From Flavobacteriales bacterium (lineage in GTDB: Bacteria > Bacteroidota > Bacteroidia > UBA10329), in NCBI GenBank assembly GCA_020635535.1, contig JACJZP010000001.1:270013-334012 (forward strand): a stretch of DNA of 64,000 nucleotides, written 5' to 3'. The translations under genes and the position numbers were made by a program. Shown here one piece after another: positions 15,882 to 23,507 of the stretch. A model generated the notes under the pieces. The model was given only the letters and a program-made list of their open reading frames with translations. It ran no database searches and was not told where the DNA came from. Position 1 is the first letter of the stretch. Each line of letters starts with the position of its first letter.

Positions 15882-16304
15882 ATGATGTACAGACGAAAGA
15901 AAGAACCGCCTACCTGGAAAACGCGCAACACCATACCCGAAGGGTTCAATACGGCCCCAATCATTAGAAGCGCCATGCAGAAGACACGTGTCACGCAGGC
16001 AGAGATAGCCCGCAGAACGGGCCGAAATCCCAACACGGTAAAAGGGCTGCGCAGGCGCAGAAGCATACAGGCCAGCATTCTGCACGAACTCAGCATTGCC
16101 ATTGGCGTGGACCTTTTTCGGCCATTGAGCGACAACTTACCTGAAGACATAAGGGCCAACCCTGAAAAGGAGCGTTTTGAAGCGATGGAAGCCGAAAAAC
16201 TCAGATTGGAACAACAGATTGCCGACCTGAAAGCACAATTGGCCGATCAGCGCGAGACCAATGCGTATCTTAAAAAGGCGCTTGACGTGGCGGCAAAGGG
16301 ATAG
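15882..16304 (+). CDS. Small helix-turn-helix DNA-binding protein with coiled-coil tail
   Basis: A 140-residue basic protein. Residues about 25-75 (APIIRSAMQKTRVTQAEIARRTGRNPNTVKGLRRRRSIQ in outline) fit an XRE-like helix-turn-helix. The C-terminal third (about 100-136, KLRLEQQIADLKAQLADQRETN) is a heptad-like coiled coil, suggesting dimerisation. It is probably a transcription factor. Two ATG codons lie in tandem at 15882 and 15885. The AT-rich region with palindromes immediately upstream may be its own operator (inference). It converges with the first TA pair, leaving only 7 bases between stops. Confidence 0.75.
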   Translation: MMYRRKKEPPTWKTRNTIPEGFNTAPIIRSAMQKTRVTQAEIARRTGRNPNTVKGLRRRRSIQASILHELSIAIGVDLFRPLSDNLPEDIRANPEKERFEAMEAEKLRLEQQIADLKAQLADQRETNAYLKKALDVAAKG

Positions 16305-16311
16305 CAGCGCA

Positions 16312-16614
16312 TCAACCTTTGGGTCTTTTCCAACTCTTTGGACTCAAAGAAGTATGGAACACGGCATGGACGAGAACCCGCCTGTCTTCTTCCATCACGG
16401 AAAAGTGCACCATGAAAGGGAACTTCTTTAAAGGCAGGCATCTTACCGTTTCGTAACGATTTTGGAAGAAGGGGTTGAACTCCAATGCGATCAGAAACTC
16501 ATTGAGCTCTGCTTCAAACTTTTCGCCCAGACCAATGGATTGCTCATCATAATAGTCAACTGCATCTTGAACATCCTGTAACGCAGTTGGAAGGATGATG
16601 ACCTCAAAATTCAC
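16312..16614 (-). CDS. ParE/RelE-family toxin (TA pair 1)
   Basis: A 100-residue toxin-like protein: NFEVIILPTALQDVQDAVDYYDEQS, then LPLKKFPFMVHFSVMEEDRRVLVHAVFHTSL, the typical ParE/RelE strand-helix pattern. Members either cleave mRNA at the ribosome or poison gyrase; this sequence does not decide which. I start it at GTG 16614, which overlaps the antitoxin TGA (GTGA), giving translational coupling. An ATG 13 codons upstream at 16653 lies inside the antitoxin gene and adds residues unlike the family. Confidence 0.82.
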   Translation of the reverse strand: MNFEVIILPTALQDVQDAVDYYDEQSIGLGEKFEAELNEFLIALEFNPFFQNRYETVRCLPLKKFPFMVHFSVMEEDRRVLVHAVFHTSLSPKSWKRPKG

Positions 16615-16823
16615 TTCTTTTTGAACTTGATCTGCTTGCGCGCCTCTTTCCATGGAATGGCGCTATCGGGGTTCTTCTTGTACTCGGCCATGCGCTCTCG
16701 AACGATGTCCTTCTGCCACTCAGGAATCTCAATTTCCTGCTCAACCTCTAGCCCAAGATTGGCAATGAGCTCCATGATGAACTCATATTTCTCTTCCGGA
16801 ATTTTCAGAATAACCTCTCGCAT
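16611..16823 (-). CDS. Antitoxin, addiction-module component type (TA pair 1)
   Basis: A 70-residue partner gene directly upstream of the toxin. It is mostly helical and ends WQKDIVRERMAEYKKNPDSAIPWKEARKQIKFKKK, the pattern of the addiction-module antitoxin family paired with RelE/ParE toxins. It would bind and neutralise the toxin and possibly repress the operon. A TATCTTTG -7 element lies 22 bases upstream, in the short gap after arsM, so the pair has its own promoter. Confidence 0.8.
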   Translation of the reverse strand: MREVILKIPEEKYEFIMELIANLGLEVEQEIEIPEWQKDIVRERMAEYKKNPDSAIPWKEARKQIKFKKK

Positions 16824-16845
16824 GGCTCTATGATCATGTTTCTTT

Positions 16846-16853
16846 CAAAGATA
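16846..16853 (-). promoter_or_regulatory. Predicted -7 element for TA pair 1
   Basis: TATCTTTG on the minus strand, 22 bases before the antitoxin ATG. It matches TAnnTTTG; no TTG lies at the usual -33 distance. Confidence 0.55.
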
Positions 16854-16880
16854 CGGAACAATCAGGCCACCATTGCCCGA

Positions 16881-17855
16881 TCAGCAGCAGCCTCCACCAT
16901 CGTAAAAGAAGGTGGAACCGGAAATGAAGATGTCATCGCGACCCAATGCGGCCAGCGCACCAGCTGTCTTGTCGCATACGGCCAATGGTTGGTTAGGCAT
17001 CAGTACGTGGCCTTTCTGGTCATCGAAATACGCCTCGGCACCGTAATAAATGGCCGTTTTTCCTGTGAAAACACACGGGCCGTCTGCAGGCATCGGGTCT
17101 TTGATGGCGCATACCTCCACACTTTCAATGTAAATGAGTTCTTCGGTATCGAACTGCGGTTTGGTAAGCACGCGGTATGGCCTTCGGGCGCGTATCTCCA
17201 CGGTTCCGAAACCGCAATCGGTTATCATTTGCAAGTAGTCTTTCAGCGGCAATGCCCCACTCAGGCAAAGCGCGCGAAGCGTATCATCGTCCTGTAGATT
17301 CTGAGGCATTTGCTGTTCGCAGATCGGGTCGCTGAGCACCAAGCGGCCGTGTGGTTTCAGCACGTGGTACATTTCTTGCAATGCCTTTTTCAGGTCTTCC
17401 TTCTCGAAGATGTTGAAGAGGCAGTTCTGTGCCGCCACATCAATGGAATTGTCGGCAATCGGAAGCTCCAGCGCGTTGCCTTTTCGTAAATCGATGAAGC
17501 TGCGGTTGAACCATGGGTTGAGCTTTTCGGCCTCAGCCATGTTCTCGCGGCATGCGGTAAGCATCTCGTCCACCACATCCAACCCAATCACTTTGCCCTC
17601 TGCCCTGCTGAAATACGAGAATTGAAGCAGTTCCATACCTCCGCCAACTCCCACGTAGAGAATGGTGGGTTCATTGACCAGGTCGCGCGGATGAACCGTA
17701 CTTCCGCAACCGTAGTTCATGGCCAGCATCTTGTTCGGAATGTCCAACTCGGGCAACTGCCAAACAGGGGTGGTGGTGCAGCACAATCCAACATCTGGAT
17801 TCTCGGCCGCTTTGCGGTAAACGTTCTCGGTTGTTTCGTGGTAACTGCTCATCAA
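16881..17855 (-). CDS. arsM: ArsM-type arsenite S-adenosylmethionine methyltransferase, arsenosugar branch
   Basis: Predicted to methylate As(III) using S-adenosylmethionine in the cytoplasm. The 324 residues show an N-terminal Cys pair (GLCC, 25-26), Cys 50 in NYGCGSTVHP, the SAM-binding loop ILYVGVGGGME (about 65-75), an acidic VIGLDVVDEML strand end, and the NCLFNIF segment. An extra C-terminal domain of about 80 residues ends in GGGCC (Cys 323-324). Thiol groups of these Cys are expected to bind arsenic. It follows arsS by 15 bases on the same strand. This pairing is the one annotated as arsenosugar biosynthesis in bacteria. Confidence 0.83.
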   Translation of the reverse strand: MMSSYHETTENVYRKAAENPDVGLCCTTTPVWQLPELDIPNKMLAMNYGCGSTVHPRDLVNEPTILYVGVGGGMELLQFSYFSRAEGKVIGLDVVDEMLTACRENMAEAEKLNPWFNRSFIDLRKGNALELPIADNSIDVAAQNCLFNIFEKEDLKKALQEMYHVLKPHGRLVLSDPICEQQMPQNLQDDDTLRALCLSGALPLKDYLQMITDCGFGTVEIRARRPYRVLTKPQFDTEELIYIESVEVCAIKDPMPADGPCVFTGKTAIYYGAEAYFDDQKGHVLMPNQPLAVCDKTAGALAALGRDDIFISGSTFFYDGGGCC

Positions 17856-17870
17856 ATTGATCTTAAAATT

Positions 17871-18914
17871 CTATGCAAAAGCGCCTTGGCAGCTCGATCC
17901 GGCACCAGCCGTGCAGCCATAGCAATGTTGTCCTGTTACGATGTTCCTTTCGGCCAAATCTTTACTGGTCACATCGGTAATGTTTGTTCCCCTTCCGCAG
18001 ACCACCGGAAGCTCCAGCATCTGGTTGAAATCGCAGTCGTAAAGCTTGCCATCGTATCCTACCGAAAGCGTGTTCCGGCACATCAGTCCATCAATGGCCA
18101 TCGGGTTGAAAGCATCCACCAACTTCTGCATATAGGTCTCGTATTTCTCCGTTATGAGAAGGAAATCCAAGAACCGACTGATGGGCATGTTGGTGATGGT
18201 ATACAACGAGTTGAACTCGATGTCGAAGTGCTGTTTCAATTCGCGCTTGTAATCGGCTTCCAAACTATGCTGATCGGGTGGCAAAGACGGCCCGCCCGGA
18301 TTGTAAACCAAGTGAAGCTGCAATCCACTGCCTTCTTTTCCATAGCCCAGACCGTTCAACGTTTGAAGTGCCTTGATGGATTTGTCGAAGACCCCGTTGC
18401 CACGCTGCTTGTCCACATTGACTGCAGAATAGCATGGCATGGACGAAATGACCGTGACCTTATGCTTTTTGAAGAACTCAGGCAGGTCAGAAAACTTGTT
18501 GGTGACCAGAATAGTGAGGTTGCTACGGACAATGATCTCCACGTTCAGCTTGCTCAGTTCCTCCACAAACCATCGGAAATTCGGGTTCATTTCGGGTGCT
18601 CCACCAGTTAGGTCGACCGTTTGGATGGTTGGCACCGTGGCCACCCATTTCAGGCATTCCTGCATGATCTCTTTGGTCATTATCTCCTTGCGATCAGGTC
18701 CTGCATCCACATGGCAATGCTCGCAGGTCTGGTTGCACATCTTGCCAAGATTCACCTGAAGGATTTCCAACGGGGCCGTCTTCAGAGCATGCCCGAGAAC
18801 CTCCTTCGTTTTCGCTCTGAATGAAGGGAATTGCTGTTCCCGATTCTCCAGAATGGACAACTGCTCGGTGGCCGATGCCAGTCTGTGTCCTGCTTTATTC
18901 AGTGTTCCGTTCAT
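17871..18914 (-). CDS. arsS: ArsS-type radical SAM protein of arsenosugar biosynthesis
   Basis: A 347-residue radical SAM enzyme. The CxxxCxxC iron-sulfur motif is CNQTCEHC (Cys 60, 64, 67), followed by VDLTGGAPEMNPNFRWFV as the SAM-binding strand. The C-terminal Cys-rich domain includes MCRNTLSVGYDGKLYDCDFNQ and HCYGCTAGAGSSCQG. In known systems it works with ArsM to attach a deoxyadenosyl-derived sugar to arsenic. Some relatives are selenoproteins; here the C-terminal positions are read as ordinary Cys with no in-frame TGA. It is 39 bases downstream of the permease gene and 15 bases upstream of arsM, so probably cotranscribed. Confidence 0.86.
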   Translation of the reverse strand: MNGTLNKAGHRLASATEQLSILENREQQFPSFRAKTKEVLGHALKTAPLEILQVNLGKMCNQTCEHCHVDAGPDRKEIMTKEIMQECLKWVATVPTIQTVDLTGGAPEMNPNFRWFVEELSKLNVEIIVRSNLTILVTNKFSDLPEFFKKHKVTVISSMPCYSAVNVDKQRGNGVFDKSIKALQTLNGLGYGKEGSGLQLHLVYNPGGPSLPPDQHSLEADYKRELKQHFDIEFNSLYTITNMPISRFLDFLLITEKYETYMQKLVDAFNPMAIDGLMCRNTLSVGYDGKLYDCDFNQMLELPVVCGRGTNITDVTSKDLAERNIVTGQHCYGCTAGAGSSCQGAFA

Positions 18915-18953
18915 TTCTAAAAGACAATCATCCGTGTAACGCTACTTTCAATC

Positions 18954-20189
18954 TCACTCTTGCACAATTCTCAACGTCTCCACAGGTCGGATGATCTTAC
19001 GCACGGGCAACCAAGCGGCCAGCAGACCAATGGTTCCCACCACAAGGAAAACATAAAAAACGTCCAATGGTTGCACATCAACAGGATATGCTTTCACAAT
19101 ATAGTTGCCTCCAGAATTGAGTTTCACCAATTCGAACTGGATCTGCGCAAAGCAGACAAGCAGGCCAAGTATGATTCCGCCTACAGCACCAATCATGGAA
19201 ATGAATACGCCTTCCAGAATAAAAATGCGCTGAATGAGCTGCTCGCTGGCGCCCATGCTGCGCAAGATGTTAATGTCCTTTTTCTTTTCGAGAATGAGCA
19301 TGGTGAGCGACCCAATGACATTGAAAATGGAGATCATGAGAATGAATGATAAAATCATGAAAACCGCCCATTTTTCACTCTTCATTATCCGGTATAGCAG
19401 TTCGTTCTGTTGGTAGCGGTCCTTCACTACATATGCAGAACCCAGCTTTTCTTGTAACGATTCTCGCACATTGGCCATGCTGGCTTTTGGATCCAGCGCC
19501 AGCTCCAACGATGTAATGCGGCCTTGGTGGTCAAGCAGATCGCGCGCAAACGAAATGGGAGTTATCATGTAGGTCTGATCAAAATCGGCCTGAATGGAAA
19601 ACACTCCGGTAGCAAACAACTGTTTTACATTGAAGGCTTTGCTCGGATCAATGGTTGCACTTGAACCGCGTTTCGGAACGTAAACTTGAATCATATTGAT
19701 AGGGTCGTTCACATTCACCGAAAGGTGGTATGCAATGCCAGAACCGATCATGGCCGATGGGGTTCCGTTCACATGCATGGCCGCGTCACCGTCAATGATC
19801 ATGCTGTCAATTTCGGTCAGCGCATTGAAGTTGTCAGAGACCCCCTTTATCCGTGCGAAATACTGCTTATCGCGATAGCGTAGCAAACAGCTTTCCTCCA
19901 GTACCTCCACCAAGCCGATCACGCCTTCGGTTTCCAGAATCTTATCGGTTGGAATGGAACTCAGTTCAAGTGTTTTCCCTTCTGCAGGTTTGATGACAAC
20001 AGGCGCTTCGAACACATTGTAAAGCGATATGACCAATCCTTCAAAACCGTTGAAAACAGAAAGCACAATGACCATGGCGGCAGTTACCACGGCAACTCCT
20101 GCCACCGAAATACCGGAAACAATGTTGATCGCATTGTGCGATTTCTTCGAAAAGAGGTAGCGTTTGGCTATGTGAACAGGAAGGTTCAA
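18954..20189 (-). CDS. LolC/LolE-like ABC transporter permease (FtsX family)
   Basis: An inner-membrane permease of 411 residues. It has one N-terminal transmembrane helix after the motif AKRYLFSKKSHNAINIVSGISVAGVAV, a large periplasmic domain (about 50-270), and three C-terminal helices carrying the FtsX signature (LEKKKDINILRSMGAS ... IFILEGVFISMIGAVGG). This is the LolC/LolE topology used for lipoprotein release from the inner membrane. The ATPase partner is not in the window. An inverted repeat separates it from rbfA upstream. The substrate assignment is inferred from family only. Confidence 0.87.
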   Translation of the reverse strand: MNLPVHIAKRYLFSKKSHNAINIVSGISVAGVAVVTAAMVIVLSVFNGFEGLVISLYNVFEAPVVIKPAEGKTLELSSIPTDKILETEGVIGLVEVLEESCLLRYRDKQYFARIKGVSDNFNALTEIDSMIIDGDAAMHVNGTPSAMIGSGIAYHLSVNVNDPINMIQVYVPKRGSSATIDPSKAFNVKQLFATGVFSIQADFDQTYMITPISFARDLLDHQGRITSLELALDPKASMANVRESLQEKLGSAYVVKDRYQQNELLYRIMKSEKWAVFMILSFILMISIFNVIGSLTMLILEKKKDINILRSMGASEQLIQRIFILEGVFISMIGAVGGIILGLLVCFAQIQFELVKLNSGGNYIVKAYPVDVQPLDVFYVFLVVGTIGLLAAWLPVRKIIRPVETLRIVQE

Positions 20190-20192
20190 CGG

Positions 20193-20300
20193 TTACGAAT
20201 TACGAATCTTTTACGAATATGACGAATGTGCTTACATCAACACGCACAACCTGACAGAACTGGATCGGCATATTCGTATTTTTTCATTCGTAATTAGTAA
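20193..20300. repeat. ACGAATTACGAAT inverted repeat, copy 1
   Basis: Left arm about 20193-20227 with the words TTACGAATTACGAAT and TACGAATATGACG. Right arm about 20267-20300 is its near reverse complement (CATATTCGTA ... TTCGTAATTAGTAAT). A second member of the family fills 24001-24107. It occupies almost the whole gap between rbfA and the permease gene. Confidence 0.8.
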
Positions 20301-20303
20301 TCC

Positions 20304-20642
20304 TTAATCGCCTTTCAAAAGTTGGTCTATCCGATCAATATGATCCAGCGAATCATCAAGGTAAAAATTCAACTCCGGTGTTACCCGCAATTCACTCCGC
20401 TCGTGCGCCAAATACTTTCTGGGTTCCCAAGCGTGCTCTTTGATCAACTTTAGAACGGCCAGCTTATCCGGCACGGCAAAAATGCTGAGGTACACCTTGG
20501 CTACACCTAAGTCGGGACTCACACGAACCTGTGTTACGGTTATCATTCCGCCTTTGGCGTAAAGACCCACATTACGCTGAAAATACGTGCCCAACTCACG
20601 TTGGATAACCCTCGAGATCTTCTTCTGTCTTGTGCTTTCCAT
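20304..20642 (-). CDS. rbfA: 30S ribosome-binding factor RbfA
   Basis: Assists late 30S subunit maturation, near the 5' end of 16S rRNA. The 112-residue protein starts MESTRQKKISRVIQRELGTYFQRN, contains MITVTQVRVSPDLGVAKVYLSIF, and ends SLDHIDRIDQLLKGD, all family hallmarks. The ATG at 20642 was chosen over 20708, because the 22 extra residues would be encoded by low-complexity intergenic words (GAAATTTGAAATTCG). A TACTTTTG promoter element ends 5 bases before this ATG, implying a leaderless message. It is divergent from the ABC exporter. Confidence 0.93.
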   Translation of the reverse strand: MESTRQKKISRVIQRELGTYFQRNVGLYAKGGMITVTQVRVSPDLGVAKVYLSIFAVPDKLAVLKLIKEHAWEPRKYLAHERSELRVTPELNFYLDDSLDHIDRIDQLLKGD

Positions 20643-20647
20643 CACTA

Positions 20648-20655
20648 CAAAAGTA
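20648..20655 (-). promoter_or_regulatory. Predicted -7 element for rbfA (leaderless)
   Basis: TACTTTTG on the minus strand with only 5 bases before the rbfA ATG at 20642. It matches TAnnTTTG and supports the shorter gene start. Confidence 0.5.
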
Positions 20656-20717
20656 GGCATGATGAAACTCGAAATCGGAAATTTGAAATTCGAAAAAGTT
20701 TGAACCATCCCGCTTTG

Positions 20718-20743
20718 CCCCTCCTTTGGAGGGGTTGGGGAGG
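20718..20743. repeat. Interspersed G/C-run palindromic repeat, copy 2
   Basis: CCCCTCC (20718-20724), TTT, GGAGGGG (20728-20734), then TTGGGGAGG. It is the same element as at 7827-7858 in opposite orientation. Its TTG (20735-20737) lies at the -33 distance from the TATATTTG element of the ABC gene. Confidence 0.85.
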
Positions 20744-20763
20744 CTTTTCTAAAGGTATATTTG
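20735..20763 (+). promoter_or_regulatory. Predicted promoter of the ABC exporter gene
   Basis: TTG (20735-20737), 18 bases, TATATTTG (20756-20763), matching the -33/-7 consensus. The ATG follows 4 bases later, so the transcript would be leaderless. The -33 part is contributed by the interspersed repeat. Confidence 0.5.
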
Positions 20764-20767
20764 CCGT

Positions 20768-22609
20768 ATGCAGAGCTACTGGAGCATTATTGCGCTTCTC
20801 AGAAATTACAAGGGTCAGGTGCTGACCGTGGTGCTGTTCAACATCCTTTCGGTCATCTTCTCGCTTTTCTCGCTCACCATGGTTGTTCCATTGTTGGGCG
20901 TACTTTTTGGCATTCAGCCTATTGTGACCGAGAAACCGCCAGTCTCGCTCAACCCGAACGACCTCATTGACCTGTTCTACTACGAGGTGAGCAAGCTCAT
21001 TCTGAACGATGCAGGCGAGATTACCACAGATGGACAGATGCGTGCTCTTGTATTCATTTGCGCGTTTGTCATCATCACTTTCTTCCTCAAGAACCTATTC
21101 CGCTACATGGCGCTTTATTTCAGCGCTCCATTGAAGAATGGCGTTGTACGCGATATACGAAACCGTCTTTATCACAAGGTTGTTAACCTGCCTATTGCCT
21201 ATTTCTCAGAGGAGAGGAAGGGTGATGTAATTGCCAAGATGACGGGTGATGTGCAAGAGGTAGAAAGTTCCATCATGAGTTCGGTGGAAGTGGTTTTCAA
21301 AGAACCGTTCACCATCATTTTCTTCCTCGGAACGCTGGTGGTTTGGAGTCCTCAGTTAACGCTTTTCGTACTCATTCTTCTGCCCGTTACCGGGCTGGTC
21401 ATTGGCCGTGTCGGTAAAAGTTTAAAGCGCTCTTCAAAGAAAGTTCAGGCCCAAATGGGTGTGCTGGTTTCGTCAATGCTCGAAACACTTTCTGGTCTTC
21501 GGATCATCAAAGCATTCAACGCCATCGAAACCTCTTACGAAAAGTTCCAGATTCAGAATGAGGAGTACCTGCGGCAAAAAGTGAAGATGATCCGCAAGCA
21601 GCACCTGGCCAGTCCGCTGAGCGAAGTGTTGGGAACCATTGTGATGGTGTTGGTGATCTACCGCGGTGGTTCGTTGGTCCTGAACGGTGATGGACTTACA
21701 GCTGACCTTTTCATCGGTTACATCGTCATTTTCTCACAGCTCATTCAGCCTTCCAAAGCGCTTACCTCATCCATCTATATGATTCAAAAAGGAATGGCTG
21801 CAGCTGAACGTATAGATACCGTTCTGAATGCTGCAGAGACCATCCGCGAAAAGCCGAATGCCGTTGGTTTGGAGAAATTTGAGAAGGAGATCAATTTTAA
21901 GACCGTGAGCTTCTCTTATGAGAACGGAGTGAATGTTCTAAAAGACATCAACCTTGTTGTGAAACGTGGCAGAACAATTGCGATTGTCGGACCATCTGGA
22001 GCAGGAAAGACCACCTTGGTTGACCTGCTTCCGCGCTTCTACGACCCAACTGAGGGTGCGGTATTGATCGATGGTATCGACATCCGGGATGTGAAGGCAT
22101 GGGATCTGCGCGCCAAGTTGGGAATCGTCACACAGGAAGCCATTCTGTTCAACGACACGGTTTTCAACAACATTGCTTTCGGGCTGAAAGGTGTTTCTGA
22201 GGAAGATGTGATGAATGCAGCCAAAGTGGCCAATGCACATGATTTCATTTCGCAGATGGACAAAGGCTACCACACCAATATTGGTGAGGATGGCGGCAAA
22301 CTTTCGGGTGGTCAGCGGCAGCGCATCAGTATCGCGAGAGCAATTCTCCACAACCCACCTATTTTGATCTTGGATGAGGCGACTTCGGCACTTGATGCTG
22401 AAAGCGAAAAACTGGTTCAGGATGCGTTGTTCAAACTCATGGAGAACAGAACTTCATTGGTTATTGCGCACCGACTTTCCACCATCAAATATGCCGATGA
22501 GATCATTGTAATTGACGAAGGCGAGATCATTGAGCGTGGCAACCACACGGGTTTGATGGCTCACAACGGAGTTTACAAGAAACTCTACGAAATGCAGGCT
22601 TTTGTTTAG
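20768..22609 (+). CDS. MsbA-like ABC exporter (fused permease and ATPase)
   Basis: A 613-residue half-transporter with an N-terminal membrane domain (about 1-340, several hydrophobic helices, including FNILSVIFSLFSLTMVVPLLGVL) and a C-terminal ATPase. Walker A is GPSGAGKTT (about 406-414), the signature is LSGGQRQR (about 511), Walker B and the switch region are ILILDEATSALD and IAHRLSTI. The coupling region SEERKGDVIAKMTGDVQ is typical of lipid A or multidrug exporters. It would act as a homodimer in the inner membrane; lipid A flipping is possible but not shown. The TAG stop lies in the terminus of the following repeat. Confidence 0.93.
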   Translation: MQSYWSIIALLRNYKGQVLTVVLFNILSVIFSLFSLTMVVPLLGVLFGIQPIVTEKPPVSLNPNDLIDLFYYEVSKLILNDAGEITTDGQMRALVFICAFVIITFFLKNLFRYMALYFSAPLKNGVVRDIRNRLYHKVVNLPIAYFSEERKGDVIAKMTGDVQEVESSIMSSVEVVFKEPFTIIFFLGTLVVWSPQLTLFVLILLPVTGLVIGRVGKSLKRSSKKVQAQMGVLVSSMLETLSGLRIIKAFNAIETSYEKFQIQNEEYLRQKVKMIRKQHLASPLSEVLGTIVMVLVIYRGGSLVLNGDGLTADLFIGYIVIFSQLIQPSKALTSSIYMIQKGMAAAERIDTVLNAAETIREKPNAVGLEKFEKEINFKTVSFSYENGVNVLKDINLVVKRGRTIAIVGPSGAGKTTLVDLLPRFYDPTEGAVLIDGIDIRDVKAWDLRAKLGIVTQEAILFNDTVFNNIAFGLKGVSEEDVMNAAKVANAHDFISQMDKGYHTNIGEDGGKLSGGQRQRISIARAILHNPPILILDEATSALDAESEKLVQDALFKLMENRTSLVIAHRLSTIKYADEIIVIDEGEIIERGNHTGLMAHNGVYKKLYEMQAFV

Positions 22610-22677
22610 TTCAAAGTTGAATGTTCAAGGTTCAAAGTGTGCTTACCTTGAACTTTAAACTCAGAACCTTGAACTAT
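22608..22677. repeat. TTCAAGGTTCAAAG inverted repeat, copy 1
   Basis: Left arm about 22608-22638 (TAGTTCAAAGTTGAA, GTTCAAGGTTCAAAG) and right arm about 22646-22677 (CCTTGAACTTTAAAC, AACCTTGAACTA). The TAG at each outer end is the stop codon of a flanking gene: the ABC exporter on the left and the sulfotransferase-like gene on the right. Confidence 0.8.
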
Positions 22678-23417
22678 TCATATTTGAGCGCATCCATCGG
22701 CTCCGTCAAGAACGGATACTTCCTACGCCAATCCTGCTTCGGTTTCCACGCTTTTTTACGGTCAAGGTCAAGCTCTTTCAATTCGATTCCCACAAGCTCC
22801 TCAATTACCTTTTTCTGCCCTTTTTGATCAGCCACGTAGTCCTCAAACCTTATCTCAAGAAAGCGTTCTGGCCTCGGGGTTCTGTGAACGATATCAACAT
22901 GATATTTCCAGCTTGCCGCACGCACTTTGAAGTTAAAATCGTGAAAGAGAAACTTCTTACACGGCACGTTCCATTTCTCCAATCGGTCTATTCCCATCAT
23001 CACCGAAGTTGCGCCTTCAGGATGCCGCGTCCAATGGATGAACGTAGCCTTCGGGAATAGTCGTACCAACCAAGGATAAATGAGGTTGCTGTTGGGTATC
23101 TTCCAACCAACAGTCGATCGGTCACTATCAATCAACACCTTGAGATAGGTTTCCAGTCGTTCAATGAAAGTGGCCGGTATTTCTGCCTCCAACACTCTGG
23201 TAAAATCCCACTCGTAATTGCCCAAGTAATCCACAAAAGGACCGAAGATGCGGCATGCTTCATACATCGGATGCTCAGGCAGCAGGTCGCTGGCCACATT
23301 AAGCGGCTCTCCGAAGTAGACTCCCGAATCCTTCAAGGCCTCTGGCAGAATACGCGTACCGCTATGTGCCCGACCAATGATTATGATGGTTTCTTGACGG
23401 TTAAGCTTTTCAAGCAT
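22674..23417 (-). CDS. Sulfotransferase-like protein
   Basis: A 247-residue protein with the P-loop-like PAPS 5'-phosphosulfate-binding motif near its start (ETIIIIGRAHSGTRILPEAL) and a second phosphate-binding-like stretch (STVGWKIPNSNLIYPWLVRLFPKATFIHWTRHPEG). These are the usual order and spacing of the sulfotransferase superfamily. The acceptor is unknown. The ATG at 23417 was preferred to 23465, whose extra residues come from the upstream repeat. Both ends abut copies of the TTCAAGG repeat family, and its TAG stop lies inside one. Confidence 0.75.
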   Translation of the reverse strand: MLEKLNRQETIIIIGRAHSGTRILPEALKDSGVYFGEPLNVASDLLPEHPMYEACRIFGPFVDYLGNYEWDFTRVLEAEIPATFIERLETYLKVLIDSDRSTVGWKIPNSNLIYPWLVRLFPKATFIHWTRHPEGATSVMMGIDRLEKWNVPCKKFLFHDFNFKVRAASWKYHVDIVHRTPRPERFLEIRFEDYVADQKGQKKVIEELVGIELKELDLDRKKAWKPKQDWRRKYPFLTEPMDALKYE

Positions 23418-23437
23418 GGCGCAAGATAAGTAGTGGC

Positions 23438-23507
23438 TGTTCAAAGTTGGACGTTCAAGGTTCAAAGTGAACTTATCTTGAACTTTGAACTCAGCACCTT
23501 GAACTAC
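23438..23507. repeat. TTCAAGGTTCAAAG inverted repeat, copy 2
   Basis: Left arm about 23438-23470 (CTGTTCAAAGTTGGACG, TTCAAGGTTCAAAG) and right arm about 23474-23507 (TTGAACTTTGAACTC, CACCTTGAACTA). The outer TAG of the right arm is the stop codon of the DUF2480 gene. The first copy is at 22608-22677. Confidence 0.8.

Noticed and set aside
17622..18611. A 329-codon open frame opposite arsS and the start of arsM
   Set aside because: Both genes below it carry diagnostic motifs; the antisense product has no recognisable pattern.
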